Assembly: GCF_012184425.1 (NCBI RefSeq)
Contig: NZ_VTOW01000002.1
Location: 620,001-684,000, forward strand
From: Candidatus Manganitrophus noduliformans
GTDB lineage: Bacteria > Nitrospirota > Nitrospiria > SBBL01 > Manganitrophaceae
Length of the DNA: 64,000 nt
Direction of reading: 5' to 3'
Shown here: one piece after another, positions 32,488 through 41,776 of the stretch
Numbering within the stretch: the stretch's first letter is position 1
Layout of the letters: each line of letters opens with the position of its first letter
The notes under the pieces: generated by a model
The model's database searches: none
Told to the model about the DNA's origin: nothing
Seen by the model: only the letters and a program-made list of their open reading frames with translations
Translations under genes and position numbers: made by a program

Positions 32488-35157
32488 TCATGAGGTCGAC
32501 CTCAGAAACATCCGCTCCAGAGCGATATTTGCATGAAAAGCAAAGTGCAGAAAGAGCTGATAATCTTCCTGGCTGATCACCTCTTTGGAGAGAGCCTTGT
32601 CCGCATAGAAGAACCCGATGACATTCCCCTTGGCGTGAATCGGGCTGATCACGAAGGACCGGGACTCGAAGAGAGAGAGAAAAGTCTTCGATATCAGGGA
32701 TCGGACCGGCTCGACATGAATATCCTGGACGAATACCGCCTTTTTCTCCAAGTAAACTTTTCCAAAAATATTATCGGCGGGGTCATTCGGAAGCTTCAAC
32801 CGATCCGCCAGTTCCTGAGACAGGGCGCCAAGACCGTAGCGGCCCGTAATTTGTGTTTTCGAAGGATTACAGAGAACGAGAAGGGCCCGGTCAAAACCGA
32901 TTCCGATGTGAATCCCTTCCAGGATGGCGCTGAAAAGGACATTGATATCTTGATTCTCGGCGATGTGATTGGAAATGTCCCGCAGGAACTTCAACTGCAG
33001 CGAAGGCCGGTCGATCCCTTCGATTTTTTCCGGCGCTTCAATCTTTTCTGTCTCATTCGTCGATTCTTTGATCTGGACCGGAGGGATCGGCACCTCTTCC
33101 TCGGCTCCCTCCGAGACCCGGAATATCTTTCCGAGACGCTCCAGCAAACCACTCCGGGGGGAGGAAGTTTTTGAACCGGATGTGGGAGGCCTGAATTTCT
33201 CCGCTTCAATTTCAAAGCTGTCCGAAACTTCCTTGATATTTTTGTATGCCTTCTGGATCAAGCCCAATCCCTCCTCGGGCGGGATCTTCAGGCAGACCTC
33301 CATCTGCTGCATCAACCCGGCCATCTCTTCTTCCGTCCCCTTCTCCGTGAAGAGATTCCCGACGATTCTGTTTGCGAGGTATGAGACGGCCCAGAGCTGT
33401 TCCCGAGGGGTGTTCGCAGGGGAAAAAAGGATCTGGTCGGAGGCGGCCAACGGCTCCGCCAGATGATCAGGAACCTTGCACTCCTTCGCCATGGCGATGC
33501 CGAGCTGGTTGACGGAGGCCCCCAAAACCTGTTGCTCCGCTTTCCACAAAGGGAGCCCCGATTTTTCCACCAGGCGCTGAATCTCAAGATGCGACTCCGG
33601 AAGATAATAAGCAAGCGAGATCGGTCCGAGATTGTAAAAAAGCGTTGCGAGAAAGAGCTCTTCTTGTTTCGGATAGTGGAGGCGTTCACCCAATTCTTTC
33701 GCGAGGGTGGCCGCGATGAAGGCGTCTGCAATGATCTTTTTTAAATCGATCCCGGGGTGCTGCTTTTGGAATAACTCCACAAACGACAGACCGAGACTCA
33801 CCGAACGGATCATATCGAGGCCGAGAACCACGACGGCCCTTGAGACGGTGTAGACCTCCCCGTAGCCGCCGTTGAAGTAGGCAGAATTGGCCACTTTAAG
33901 GACCTTCACGGCGAATCCCTGATCCTGAAGGATGCTTCTGGCCACATCGGCGGCGCCTGAAACTTTGTCCTCCGCCGCGCGCAGCGTCTGAATCACCGTA
34001 TCGCGCAAAACAGGAAGATCCCCCCGATGATGGATCCGATCCTGTAACTTCTGGAGGATCGTCGGCTGAGCCGTTGATTTGAACTCTGCCTTCGGCGACT
34101 CCGGTGTCGGCTTGGAAGGGGGCGCCGCTTTTGAAGGACCCGAAGGGGGAGTTTGCGCCCCCCCTTCAATCTTCGATTTTTCCGAGGTCGCCAAGGCGGC
34201 CTTTTTCATCCGCACCCGGTCTTTCTCGATCTCCTCGTTAAAAAGTTGGTGGAGATTTTGGGCCAGCCCCGCTTGGACCTCGCTGAGCGGCTTCGACAAA
34301 CACCGCTCCAACTCCCTCTGCATCTGCGCCGCGGAAGGGCACCGATTCCCCGCCTCCTTGACGAGCGACTTCGAGATGACCGTCTCGACCTGCTCCGAGA
34401 TATCGGCATTAAACCGGCGCGGCGGATCGAATTTCGCCTCTCGAACACGGTCGAGTGTGTTGATTTCGCTGTCCCCTTTGAAGAGCCGCTTGCCGGTGGC
34501 ACACTCGTACAAGACAATTCCCAGAGAAAAAAGGTCGGAGCGGTGATCGACTTTCTTTCCCCAGGCCTGCTCGGGAGACATGTAGGCGAATTTTCCTTTC
34601 AACGTTCCGGTCCGGGTTTCGTTCTCCTGGAGGGCCGCCTTGGCGATGCCGAAATCGACCAGCTTGATCTCGCCGTCGTAGGAGATCAGAATGTTCTGCG
34701 GGCTGATGTCCCGGTGAACCAGGTTCAGCTCGTTTCCGTGCAGATCTTTCTTCTTGTGCGCATGCTCCAGCCCGCTGCAGACGCGGCTGACGATGAAGAG
34801 AATCTGATCGATCGGAAGGGGCCGGTTGCTCTTTTGACTCCGCTCCATGATCGTCCGAAGATCTCTCCCCATCACATATTCCATCCCGATGTAGTACGAC
34901 TCTTCAACCTGTCCGAAATCGAACACCTGGACGATATTCGGATGGGAGAGTTGGGCCGCGACTTTGGCCTCGTTGATGAACATCGAGACGAATTCGGCAT
35001 TCTCGGTAAACTGGGGAAGAATCCGCTTGATGGCAAGAAGCCGCTCGAATCCTTTCGATCCGGTCTGCTTCGCGAGGAAGACCTCCGCCATGCCCCCCTT
35101 GGCAATCTTATCGATGAGGAGATACTTTCCGTATTGCACGGGAAAATCGGTCGGCAT
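32488..35157 (-). CDS. Serine/threonine kinase - HDOD - GAF fusion
   Basis: Signalling protein of about 889 residues. Residues 5-290 form a Hanks-type kinase: KIAKGGMAEVFLAKQ, LAIKRI, HRDISPQNILI, VDFGIAK. A proline-rich linker (about 325-365) leads to an HDOD domain (about 375-590: GDLPVLRDTV, VLKVANSAYFNGG, AVVVLGLDMIRSVSLG). After a second linker comes a GAF domain (about 730-885: ILEGIHIGIGFDRALLVLC). HDOD proteins act in c-di-GMP, stress or motility signalling. The ATG at 35157 is preferred, since a TTG at 35235 would add 26 residues without a ribosome binding site. The phosphatase gene lies upstream on the same strand. Confidence 0.88.
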   Translation of the reverse strand: MPTDFPVQYGKYLLIDKIAKGGMAEVFLAKQTGSKGFERLLAIKRILPQFTENAEFVSMFINEAKVAAQLSHPNIVQVFDFGQVEESYYIGMEYVMGRDLRTIMERSQKSNRPLPIDQILFIVSRVCSGLEHAHKKKDLHGNELNLVHRDISPQNILISYDGEIKLVDFGIAKAALQENETRTGTLKGKFAYMSPEQAWGKKVDHRSDLFSLGIVLYECATGKRLFKGDSEINTLDRVREAKFDPPRRFNADISEQVETVISKSLVKEAGNRCPSAAQMQRELERCLSKPLSEVQAGLAQNLHQLFNEEIEKDRVRMKKAALATSEKSKIEGGAQTPPSGPSKAAPPSKPTPESPKAEFKSTAQPTILQKLQDRIHHRGDLPVLRDTVIQTLRAAEDKVSGAADVARSILQDQGFAVKVLKVANSAYFNGGYGEVYTVSRAVVVLGLDMIRSVSLGLSFVELFQKQHPGIDLKKIIADAFIAATLAKELGERLHYPKQEELFLATLFYNLGPISLAYYLPESHLEIQRLVEKSGLPLWKAEQQVLGASVNQLGIAMAKECKVPDHLAEPLAASDQILFSPANTPREQLWAVSYLANRIVGNLFTEKGTEEEMAGLMQQMEVCLKIPPEEGLGLIQKAYKNIKEVSDSFEIEAEKFRPPTSGSKTSSPRSGLLERLGKIFRVSEGAEEEVPIPPVQIKESTNETEKIEAPEKIEGIDRPSLQLKFLRDISNHIAENQDINVLFSAILEGIHIGIGFDRALLVLCNPSKTQITGRYGLGALSQELADRLKLPNDPADNIFGKVYLEKKAVFVQDIHVEPVRSLISKTFLSLFESRSFVISPIHAKGNVIGFFYADKALSKEVISQEDYQLFLHFAFHANIALERMFLRSTS

Positions 35158-35259
35158 TTCCGGTCGCCCTATCGTGATGGTCGGGATACGCTTTTGAAGC
35201 ACTGAGGAAAGAGAGGGAAGAAGACCCGTAAGCAAGTAAATCGCACGGTGCCGAACTTG

Positions 35260-37407
35260 TCAAGGAAAGGGGGGCTCTCCCTCGATCACAGGGCCTGATA
35301 TTTCCAGCTTCCCTGCAATCATCACGGAAGGGACTCTAAAGGCGGCCGTTCTTTGAATTCCGGGATCAGCGCCGTTGCTTTCTTTGTTGATTGAAGAGAG
35401 GGTCACCAACTTCACTTTTACCTCATTTTCAGCGACGCTCACCCGCCCGTATCCATGCCCGTCAGTATCGGCATATCTCAGATGCCCGTTCACGTCGAGA
35501 TCTTTTGCCGCCTCGATGGCGGAGAGGGCGTTGGTTTGAGCGGCGGCAACGCCGGCGACGACCCCGTTCAACAAGGTGTTGTTCAGATTATTCGTAACAC
35601 GGTTCTCACCGGGCTCATCCGCCCGGGTGGCATCGTAGCTGATGAGGCTTTGCAACAACCGTTCATTCTCCGTCGGATTCTCTCTTTCTGAAAGCTGCCT
35701 CGCTGCGGCAAACATCGAGACGGAGCTAACACTCCCGCAGACAAACTCCGCCATCGCCGGCGCCGGCGCCGGGGGACTCGCGTCGTAATTGCTCAGGACG
35801 ACTCCCGCAAAGTGGGCATGGAAATCTCCGGAGAGCGAGAGGACGTCCCTGATCCCGTTGGAGACAAGGAAAGCCATTAACTCGTTTCGCTCCGTCGCAT
35901 AACCGTCCCAGCTGTCGGTGGAGAGAACCACATCGGGCAGCCCGGTGTTCAACGCGCTGAGGTTGACCAAAAACCGCATCAACGGAACCGAATTCCCCCA
36001 TACCTTCCAGCGGGCCTCCGACCGGAGCATCAACGCTTTCCACCACTCCTTCTGTGTTCCCCCCAAGATCGTCCCCGGCGGCCGGTTGAAACGGGGATTG
36101 ATCTGCACCCCTCCTGCGAAAATGAAAGAGTCGGGATCGCCGTTGTTCGCCGTTCGGCCGGCATCGAGCTGATTGACCAGCTCCAACGGCAGCAACATCC
36201 GAGGATCGACGAAGACCGACCCGTTCCCGCTGATCTCTTCCGGCACGGGGTGATCGCTCCGGTAAGAGCGGTTGTCGGTCACCGCCAGCTCCAGCCATCG
36301 GCCGAAACGGAAGCTTCGATAGATCGTCAACGTGTCGATCGCTTTAAGGTTGTCTTCATTGTCGGCGAAATTGGACTCATCGACCCGGTCGTTCAGCGTC
36401 TCCCTCACCTCGGCGAATTCAAACGCTTTCGTCTGCTGGAGATCGGGGTCGATATCGCCCCGTTGGAGCAGATTGACCGGAAGGTATTCGAACCAGGCCT
36501 GGTTGGCCGCCACCTTTCGCGGCTGGGAAGGTTCATCGGTGCTGCCGTTCGTTCCGGCAGATTCGTAATTGGCCTCGGTTTGCCAGCTGTCGTCCGAAAA
36601 TTCATGATCGTCCCAAATATGGATGAACGGCCATCGGGCCCGCGCCTCCAGCAGATCGGGATCGGTCAAGTATTCCCGATAGAGATGACGATAGTCGTCC
36701 AGCGTCCGGGCATAAGAGATGCCGTCCGACGTTTTCCCTCCGTTCGGAAACGCCCCGACCTCCCGCCGGTTCCCGTCGCCGTCGATCAGCCCTCCGGGAA
36801 TCGGCTGAAATGCTTCGTCCAACGGTGCCATCAAGGGATCGTTGTTCGTCTCATAGATGAAGTCGCCGAGATGGAGCACGAAGCGGATTTGTTGATCGGC
36901 CGGCTGGTTTCGATCATCGTTGATCATCCGGCGATAAGCATTATAGAAACCGTGTCCCCGGTCCTGGCAACTGACGAAGGCAAAATGGATTTCCTTCGCA
37001 TCGGACAACGGAGGCGCAGTCAGAGTGCGGCCCGTCGGAGAGACCTGTCTTGAAGCGGTGATGAACCGGTAAAAATAAAAGGTATCGGGCTGGAGATTTT
37101 CGACCACCACCCGCAACGTGTAGTCGCTGGCGGAAGAGACATGAAAGGTTTCCTGGAGGACCAGACTGGTGAAAGCCTCATCCAGTGCGACTTCGGCGGT
37201 CACGGAATGCGGCTGCCCGAGCAAATGAGGAAGGGCGCGCGTCCAGATAACAACCGAATTCGGCCTCGGATCGCCGGAGGCCACCCCCTGGGGAAAGGTT
37301 TTGGAGGTACTGCTTTTACCGTTCGAAGCGCAAGCGGTCAGCAGACCGGGAAGGCCGGCCGCGACGAGAAAGGCGCCGGAGAGCTTTAAAAAGTCGCGTC
37401 TTAACAC
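35260..37407 (-). CDS. PhoD-like alkaline phosphatase, Tat/lipoprotein signal
   Basis: Exported metallophosphoesterase of 715 residues. The N-terminus MLRRDFLKLSGAFLVAAG has a twin-arginine motif, and LLTAC (about residues 22-26) is a possible lipobox. A PhoD N-terminal domain is followed by the catalytic domain with FVSCQDRGHG, LHLGDFIYET, WDDHEFSDD and SGDFHAHFAG, the ligands for the Fe-Ca site. It releases phosphate from phosphodiesters or monoesters outside the cytoplasm. It is longer than Bacillus PhoD (about 580), with insertions in the middle and a C-terminal addition. No Pho box was recognised. Confidence 0.88.
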   Translation of the reverse strand: MLRRDFLKLSGAFLVAAGLPGLLTACASNGKSSTSKTFPQGVASGDPRPNSVVIWTRALPHLLGQPHSVTAEVALDEAFTSLVLQETFHVSSASDYTLRVVVENLQPDTFYFYRFITASRQVSPTGRTLTAPPLSDAKEIHFAFVSCQDRGHGFYNAYRRMINDDRNQPADQQIRFVLHLGDFIYETNNDPLMAPLDEAFQPIPGGLIDGDGNRREVGAFPNGGKTSDGISYARTLDDYRHLYREYLTDPDLLEARARWPFIHIWDDHEFSDDSWQTEANYESAGTNGSTDEPSQPRKVAANQAWFEYLPVNLLQRGDIDPDLQQTKAFEFAEVRETLNDRVDESNFADNEDNLKAIDTLTIYRSFRFGRWLELAVTDNRSYRSDHPVPEEISGNGSVFVDPRMLLPLELVNQLDAGRTANNGDPDSFIFAGGVQINPRFNRPPGTILGGTQKEWWKALMLRSEARWKVWGNSVPLMRFLVNLSALNTGLPDVVLSTDSWDGYATERNELMAFLVSNGIRDVLSLSGDFHAHFAGVVLSNYDASPPAPAPAMAEFVCGSVSSVSMFAAARQLSERENPTENERLLQSLISYDATRADEPGENRVTNNLNNTLLNGVVAGVAAAQTNALSAIEAAKDLDVNGHLRYADTDGHGYGRVSVAENEVKVKLVTLSSINKESNGADPGIQRTAAFRVPSVMIAGKLEISGPVIEGEPPFP

Positions 37408-37479
37408 GGTGAAGACAATATCATAAACCTGCCCGCTTCAATCTTTTGGTGGAGCGTTAAAGATCGTCGAGCACAAAAG

Positions 37480-37507
37480 AAAAGGGCGGACGAGGGTCCG
37501 CCCTTTT
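37480..37507 (-). terminator. Intrinsic terminator of the lipoprotein gene
   Basis: A perfect 12-base stem, AAAAGGGCGGAC with GTCCGCCCTTTT, and a four-base loop, lies 17 bases after the minus-strand lipoprotein stop codon. The minus-strand transcript continues with a U-rich stretch (CUUUUGUG), as expected for intrinsic termination. It also separates this unit from the phosphatase gene. Confidence 0.85.
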
Positions 37508-37523
37508 CGACGTCGATCCAATA

Positions 37524-38927
37524 CTAAGGTATACAGGGTATCGATACCAATGGAAAACCAAAGCTGGGGCGCAGCAGGAAACAATCCCCTGCAACAAGAC
37601 TCTCTGAAGGGAAAGTAACACCGTCTCCTGTAACGGTAGCTGAGCCTTCCTCAATTCGAATAATGGGCTCCGTCGTAAGAGCTGTGCTTTCCCGAAGCGT
37701 CCATTTCGTCCCCTGCGGGATGACCACATTGACGGTACCGGTCAGCCCACTGCCGCCCCCGGGAGGCACTGGACTGAACAGACCGAACACATCCTCAATC
37801 GCGAAGTCGCTATTGTATTCCTGATCAAACGTGATGCTGTCGTCCGCTCCATTCAGGGTCACGCCGAACGGCACAAACCCAAACGAAAAATCAACATTCG
37901 GGCTATTAGCCGGATCGTCCACATCAAGGCTGAACGGCGGCGGGCTGTTGATGCCGATCTTCGTAATGACCAGCGTCTCCGCCGTCAACGCCGCATGGAG
38001 TGTCGCCCCATTCAGGGCCAGCTTGGTTGGGAAGCTGACATCGTTCAGATCTTCCACAGGAAACAACGCATTAAGCGCGCCCAGACCGAGTTCGGCCGTG
38101 AGCGTTCCCCCCGGACCGTCGGCGGTGAATTCAAAGACCTTCTCGGTCGCGGCGATATTGATGTTGAAATCGCTCGCCGCATCGACGATGTTAATCGCCT
38201 GTACGATCGAAAAGGTGAACTGTGCGTGATCGATGCCGAGTTCCGTAAATGTTGCCCGCACAACCCCTTCCAACGTTTCCGGAAGCTCCACGTCAGGGCG
38301 GGCGGCGGATGCAATCGCCTTCAACTGGGCGAGGTCCAATTGAAGGGAAACGGACCCGCTGCTGTAATCGATCGTCGCTAGAACGAAATTATCATATTTA
38401 ATTTCAAGCGTACCCTCTTCGGCATTGCCGCCGGGGGTTAATACAACCGTGATGTGACTGTAGAAATCGATACAAGGTTGACCCTCGAGGGTAACTTGCC
38501 CCAACAACGGATCAGAGCAGAGCAGCGTTTCATCCGGATCGAAGGTGATGGCATCTCCGGTTCTTTGGCCGTTCTCAAGGATCAGCGCAATCGCCTCCCC
38601 GAGTTGGGCTTCCAAATTGGCCGTCGGATCGGGATCGGGCGGAATGCCGAGCGCATTCAGAATCGTTTCGGCCGCTGAAGAATTGCCGACAGATTTCCCT
38701 ATCGAACCGAGCAGGCTTTTCGAAGCCCCGCCGACCGTGTCGGCCGCCCCCGCTGCGGCCTGCTCTGGGGTCACTTCAACCGGAGCACCCGCGCTCGACC
38801 CTTTAGACCCCCCACCCCCGCACGCCGCGATTGCTCCGACGGCGACAAAAAACAAGAGCCCCCATAGGATATAGCGCGTGGAGGAAGGCCACGCTTCATT
38901 TTTCATTTTACGTATGAGCCAACGCAT
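37524..38927 (-). CDS. Unrecognised lipoprotein
   Basis: Protein of 467 residues that I do not recognise. It begins with a lipoprotein signal: a basic start, the hydrophobic stretch ILWGLLFFVAVGAIAA, and a cysteine followed by GGGGSKGSS, a flexible glycine linker. The remainder is acidic and rich in beta-forming residues, with many Asp-Pro/Asn-rich turns and no cysteine pairs or catalytic motif that I can name. It ends FLLRPSFGFPLVSIPCIP. A ribosome binding site, AAGGA, precedes the ATG. A tiny lipoprotein-like ORF lies 27 bases upstream on the same strand. Confidence 0.75.
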   Translation of the reverse strand: MRWLIRKMKNEAWPSSTRYILWGLLFFVAVGAIAACGGGGSKGSSAGAPVEVTPEQAAAGAADTVGGASKSLLGSIGKSVGNSSAAETILNALGIPPDPDPTANLEAQLGEAIALILENGQRTGDAITFDPDETLLCSDPLLGQVTLEGQPCIDFYSHITVVLTPGGNAEEGTLEIKYDNFVLATIDYSSGSVSLQLDLAQLKAIASAARPDVELPETLEGVVRATFTELGIDHAQFTFSIVQAINIVDAASDFNINIAATEKVFEFTADGPGGTLTAELGLGALNALFPVEDLNDVSFPTKLALNGATLHAALTAETLVITKIGINSPPPFSLDVDDPANSPNVDFSFGFVPFGVTLNGADDSITFDQEYNSDFAIEDVFGLFSPVPPGGGSGLTGTVNVVIPQGTKWTLRESTALTTEPIIRIEEGSATVTGDGVTFPSESLVAGDCFLLRPSFGFPLVSIPCIP

Positions 38928-38954
38928 TTGAGTTCCTTTTTGAGTTTGAATGGT

Positions 38955-39035
38955 TTATACCGAGCAAGCGCCGAGCACAACCGCGACCAAAACGAATAGA
39001 ACAGGGTGGTAAAGCCGACCGATAAGTTGGTTCAT
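38955..39035 (-). CDS. Very small lipoprotein-like peptide (26 residues)
   Basis: A 26-codon ORF with a strong AAGGAGA ribosome binding site seven bases before its ATG. The peptide starts MNQLIGRLYHP, continues with a hydrophobic core and ends VVLGACSV, so a perfect lipobox (LGAC) leaves only three residues after cleavage. It may be a leader peptide, an entericidin- or lysis-type peptide, or a remnant signal. It precedes the larger lipoprotein gene in the same direction. The stretch 39036-39246 has no gene and contains an 8-bp hairpin. Confidence 0.5.
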   Translation of the reverse strand: MNQLIGRLYHPVLFVLVAVVLGACSV

Positions 39036-39128
39036 GTGATCTCTCCTTTTATTTTTTATTTTTATTCTCTATCGAAAACCCGGTCTTAAAATGCTCCCAT
39101 TCATAAAATACTTTTAATGTATGAGTCA

Positions 39129-39148
39129 ACCCCCTCTTTGGAGGGGGT
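39129..39148. other. Small GC hairpin in the divergent intergenic region
   Basis: ACCCCCTC and GAGGGGGT flank a TTTG loop. It lies in the otherwise AT-rich 210-base gap between the divergent small-lipoprotein and exporter genes. Its role is unknown; an operator or an attenuating structure is possible. Confidence 0.4.
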
Positions 39149-39246
39149 ATCCAAATAAAGACATCCCCATCATCCCTTGAAGAAATCGCTTTTTTCTTTT
39201 AAGGTAAGCTTCATGAATCGACTTTTAACGACTTGCAGGACACTTT

Positions 39247-41766
39247 ATGTCATTGGTTGATCGTATCCTCGGCAGCATTGCGCGCTCCGTCTGTAAAGAT
39301 CGCGGGCGATGGGCCGTTGTTTTCCTATCGATCGCGCTGATTGCCTCTTTTTCAATCTCCCGGATCCAATTGACGCTGGACGCGGAAGACTTTCTCCCCA
39401 AAAAGCCGCCCCGGGATCGACACTTTCAACAGCAAGTATTGGAACAATTTGGAGGGAAGGCGCCGGTCGTCATTGTTTTTCGAAGCAACAAAAAGATCGA
39501 AGCCCGAAACATCGCGCCGCTCATCGAAGCCGTCGCCGGGAAATTAAACGCCGTCGAAGAGGTCAAAAAAGTGACCTTCCGTCTGGAGCCCAAGCTGAAG
39601 GCGTTCATCGACGCGGAGCTGCCGAGGATGCTTCTGCTCCACCTGAACCCGAAAGACTTAAACCTTTTTTCAAAAAAAATAAGCGCCTCAACGATGAAGA
39701 CGCTGATTCTTCCGACCGAATTCGGAAACCCGCAGCCGGAGGGGGTCCTCAATCGGGACCCGTTGGGACTCTTCACATTGACCGGCCCCTATCTTTTCGA
39801 CTTGATGACCGGGTTCCGGATCGTGCTGGTCGACGGGTATTTTGCCTTCAGAGGAGAGGAGTCGTTCTTTATTTTGGTCGAGCCCAAAGATCCGATCCGC
39901 AAAGCGGAGGACGCCAAACGGATCACGACGAAGATCGATGCGGTTCTCAACGAGGTTCGCGCCGACCCTTCGTTTGAATCGCTCTTCAAAGAGATCGATG
40001 CGACCCCGATCGGCCGCCCTTACATCTATGCCTCCACCTTTGACACGGCCATGAAGGACGCCAAACAATCCCTTTTTTATTCCGTCGCATCGATTTTTCT
40101 CCTCCTGGTCCTGTTCTACCGGCGGCTCGCCGCTCCGCTTCTCGTCATGCTCCCCGTCTTTTTTGGTCTTCTGATCATTGCCGGTTTAAGCGCGTTGATC
40201 TTTCCCTCCGTGAATCTCTTCTCTTTGCTCTTCGCCGCCGTCCTTGCCGGACTCGGCATCGATTTCTCCATTCATATCGGAACGCACTATTGGCTTCACT
40301 CTCATCCGTCCCGGCCTCGCGAAGAGGCGGTTGTCGGCGCGGTCGTGCGGCCCGGCAGAGGCAATCTGTTCAGCGCCCTCACCACGGCGGCCGCTTTTTC
40401 GGCGCTTGCATTCAGTCAATACAGAGGGATCATCCAAACCGGTCTCCTCACGGCGATCGGGATTTTGGTGATGTTGCTAAGCGCCGTCACTTTTTTCCCC
40501 TTTTTTATCTCTTTTTCTAAAAAACCAATCGAGACACCCAAGGCGATCCTCCGCTGGACCGAAGCTTTTATTTTCTTAAGCGAGCGGTTTCCGAAGCGGG
40601 GAGTGTTTGTCTGGGGACTCCTGGTCGTGATCGCCACGTTCGGTGTGTTTCGGCTTGGTTACGAAGATCATCCGTGGAGCGTGGCGGTTCGGGGGAACAA
40701 AGAGGCGGAGGAAGTTCTTAATTTAGACAAAAGAGTCGGGATGAGCTTTGTCCCCATTTTGATCGTGAGTCGCGGGGAGACCGAGACGGAAGCCATCGAG
40801 AAAGACCGGCGGGTGGCGAAGATTCTCGCCCAAATTCGGAAGGGAGCGGGGATCGCGTTTTTTCAATCGGTCACGAGCCTCCTTCCCGAGGAATCCCAAC
40901 AGCGGGAAAACATCGCCTTCATCAACGCAAATCAATCCCTCTTTTCTGCGGAAAGATTCCGAAAAGATTTTCATGGAATTTTAAAAGAGGGCGGCCGAGA
41001 TTCCGAATACTTGTTGGGCCCCTACACGGATCAGGTTGCAAAAACACTCGGCCCGCCGAGGCAGACGCCGATCCGCCTGGAAGAACTCAAAGAATGGGGT
41101 CTGAGGCCGGAAATCGATCGCCATCTTGGGACGATTGGAAACGATCCTCTGGCGGTCACCTACGTTTACCTCACGCAATTTCCGTGGGCAAAGGGGGTGG
41201 TCAAGCGGTTTACCAGCCGGTTTGAGGCGGCCGGCGGAGGACAACTCGATGGGGTTTTTCTCGCGGGCGAAGGGATCGGCTCGGAAAGCCACGCGAACCT
41301 TCTCAAAAAAGAGGTGATCCAGGCCGGCTCCATTGCCCTGATCCTGGTCACCCTGTTGCTGACCGTTGCTTTTAGGAAACCTTCATCGATTGCCTTGACG
41401 TTGCTCCCGTTGCTCTGCTCGGTCTGGATCACCCTGGGGGTGACCGGCTTTTTGGGCTATGAGCTCAACTTCCTCACCCTTTCCGTGACGCCGATTCTGC
41501 TCGGGATCGGGATCGATTACGGCATTCATATCATGGAGCGTTATCGGAAAGAGGGCTCCGTCCGGGTGGTGCTGAAAGAAACCGGCTCGGGCCTGACGGC
41601 GACCAGCCTGACCACCGCCTTCGCCTTTTTAAGCTTTTGCTTCTCGGAGAGTCCAGCGGTTCGCGAGTTCGGCATCGTCGCATCAATCGGGCTGGGGATC
41701 TGCCTGCTCGCCTCGCTCCATCTTCTTCCCTGCATTTTTGAGAGCAGACGATCTCGGAAGGTTTGA
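39247..41766 (+). CDS. MMPL/RND-superfamily exporter
   Basis: Integral membrane protein of 839 residues with the two-fold RND layout. One helix near residue 30 is followed by a large periplasmic loop (about 45-275), then a cluster of helices (about 280-430). A second helix (about 455-475) leads to a second periplasmic loop (about 480-690) and a second helix cluster (about 700-830). The conserved FAAVLAGLGIDFSIHIGTHY and SVTPILLGIGIDYGIHIMERY are the paired proton-path motifs of the MMPL/HpnN group. Relatives export lipids, including hopanoids. No hopanoid genes are in the window, so the cargo is open. Confidence 0.85.
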   Translation: MSLVDRILGSIARSVCKDRGRWAVVFLSIALIASFSISRIQLTLDAEDFLPKKPPRDRHFQQQVLEQFGGKAPVVIVFRSNKKIEARNIAPLIEAVAGKLNAVEEVKKVTFRLEPKLKAFIDAELPRMLLLHLNPKDLNLFSKKISASTMKTLILPTEFGNPQPEGVLNRDPLGLFTLTGPYLFDLMTGFRIVLVDGYFAFRGEESFFILVEPKDPIRKAEDAKRITTKIDAVLNEVRADPSFESLFKEIDATPIGRPYIYASTFDTAMKDAKQSLFYSVASIFLLLVLFYRRLAAPLLVMLPVFFGLLIIAGLSALIFPSVNLFSLLFAAVLAGLGIDFSIHIGTHYWLHSHPSRPREEAVVGAVVRPGRGNLFSALTTAAAFSALAFSQYRGIIQTGLLTAIGILVMLLSAVTFFPFFISFSKKPIETPKAILRWTEAFIFLSERFPKRGVFVWGLLVVIATFGVFRLGYEDHPWSVAVRGNKEAEEVLNLDKRVGMSFVPILIVSRGETETEAIEKDRRVAKILAQIRKGAGIAFFQSVTSLLPEESQQRENIAFINANQSLFSAERFRKDFHGILKEGGRDSEYLLGPYTDQVAKTLGPPRQTPIRLEELKEWGLRPEIDRHLGTIGNDPLAVTYVYLTQFPWAKGVVKRFTSRFEAAGGGQLDGVFLAGEGIGSESHANLLKKEVIQAGSIALILVTLLLTVAFRKPSSIALTLLPLLCSVWITLGVTGFLGYELNFLTLSVTPILLGIGIDYGIHIMERYRKEGSVRVVLKETGSGLTATSLTTAFAFLSFCFSESPAVREFGIVASIGLGICLLASLHLLPCIFESRRSRKV

Positions 41767-41776
41767 TCCGGACGGT

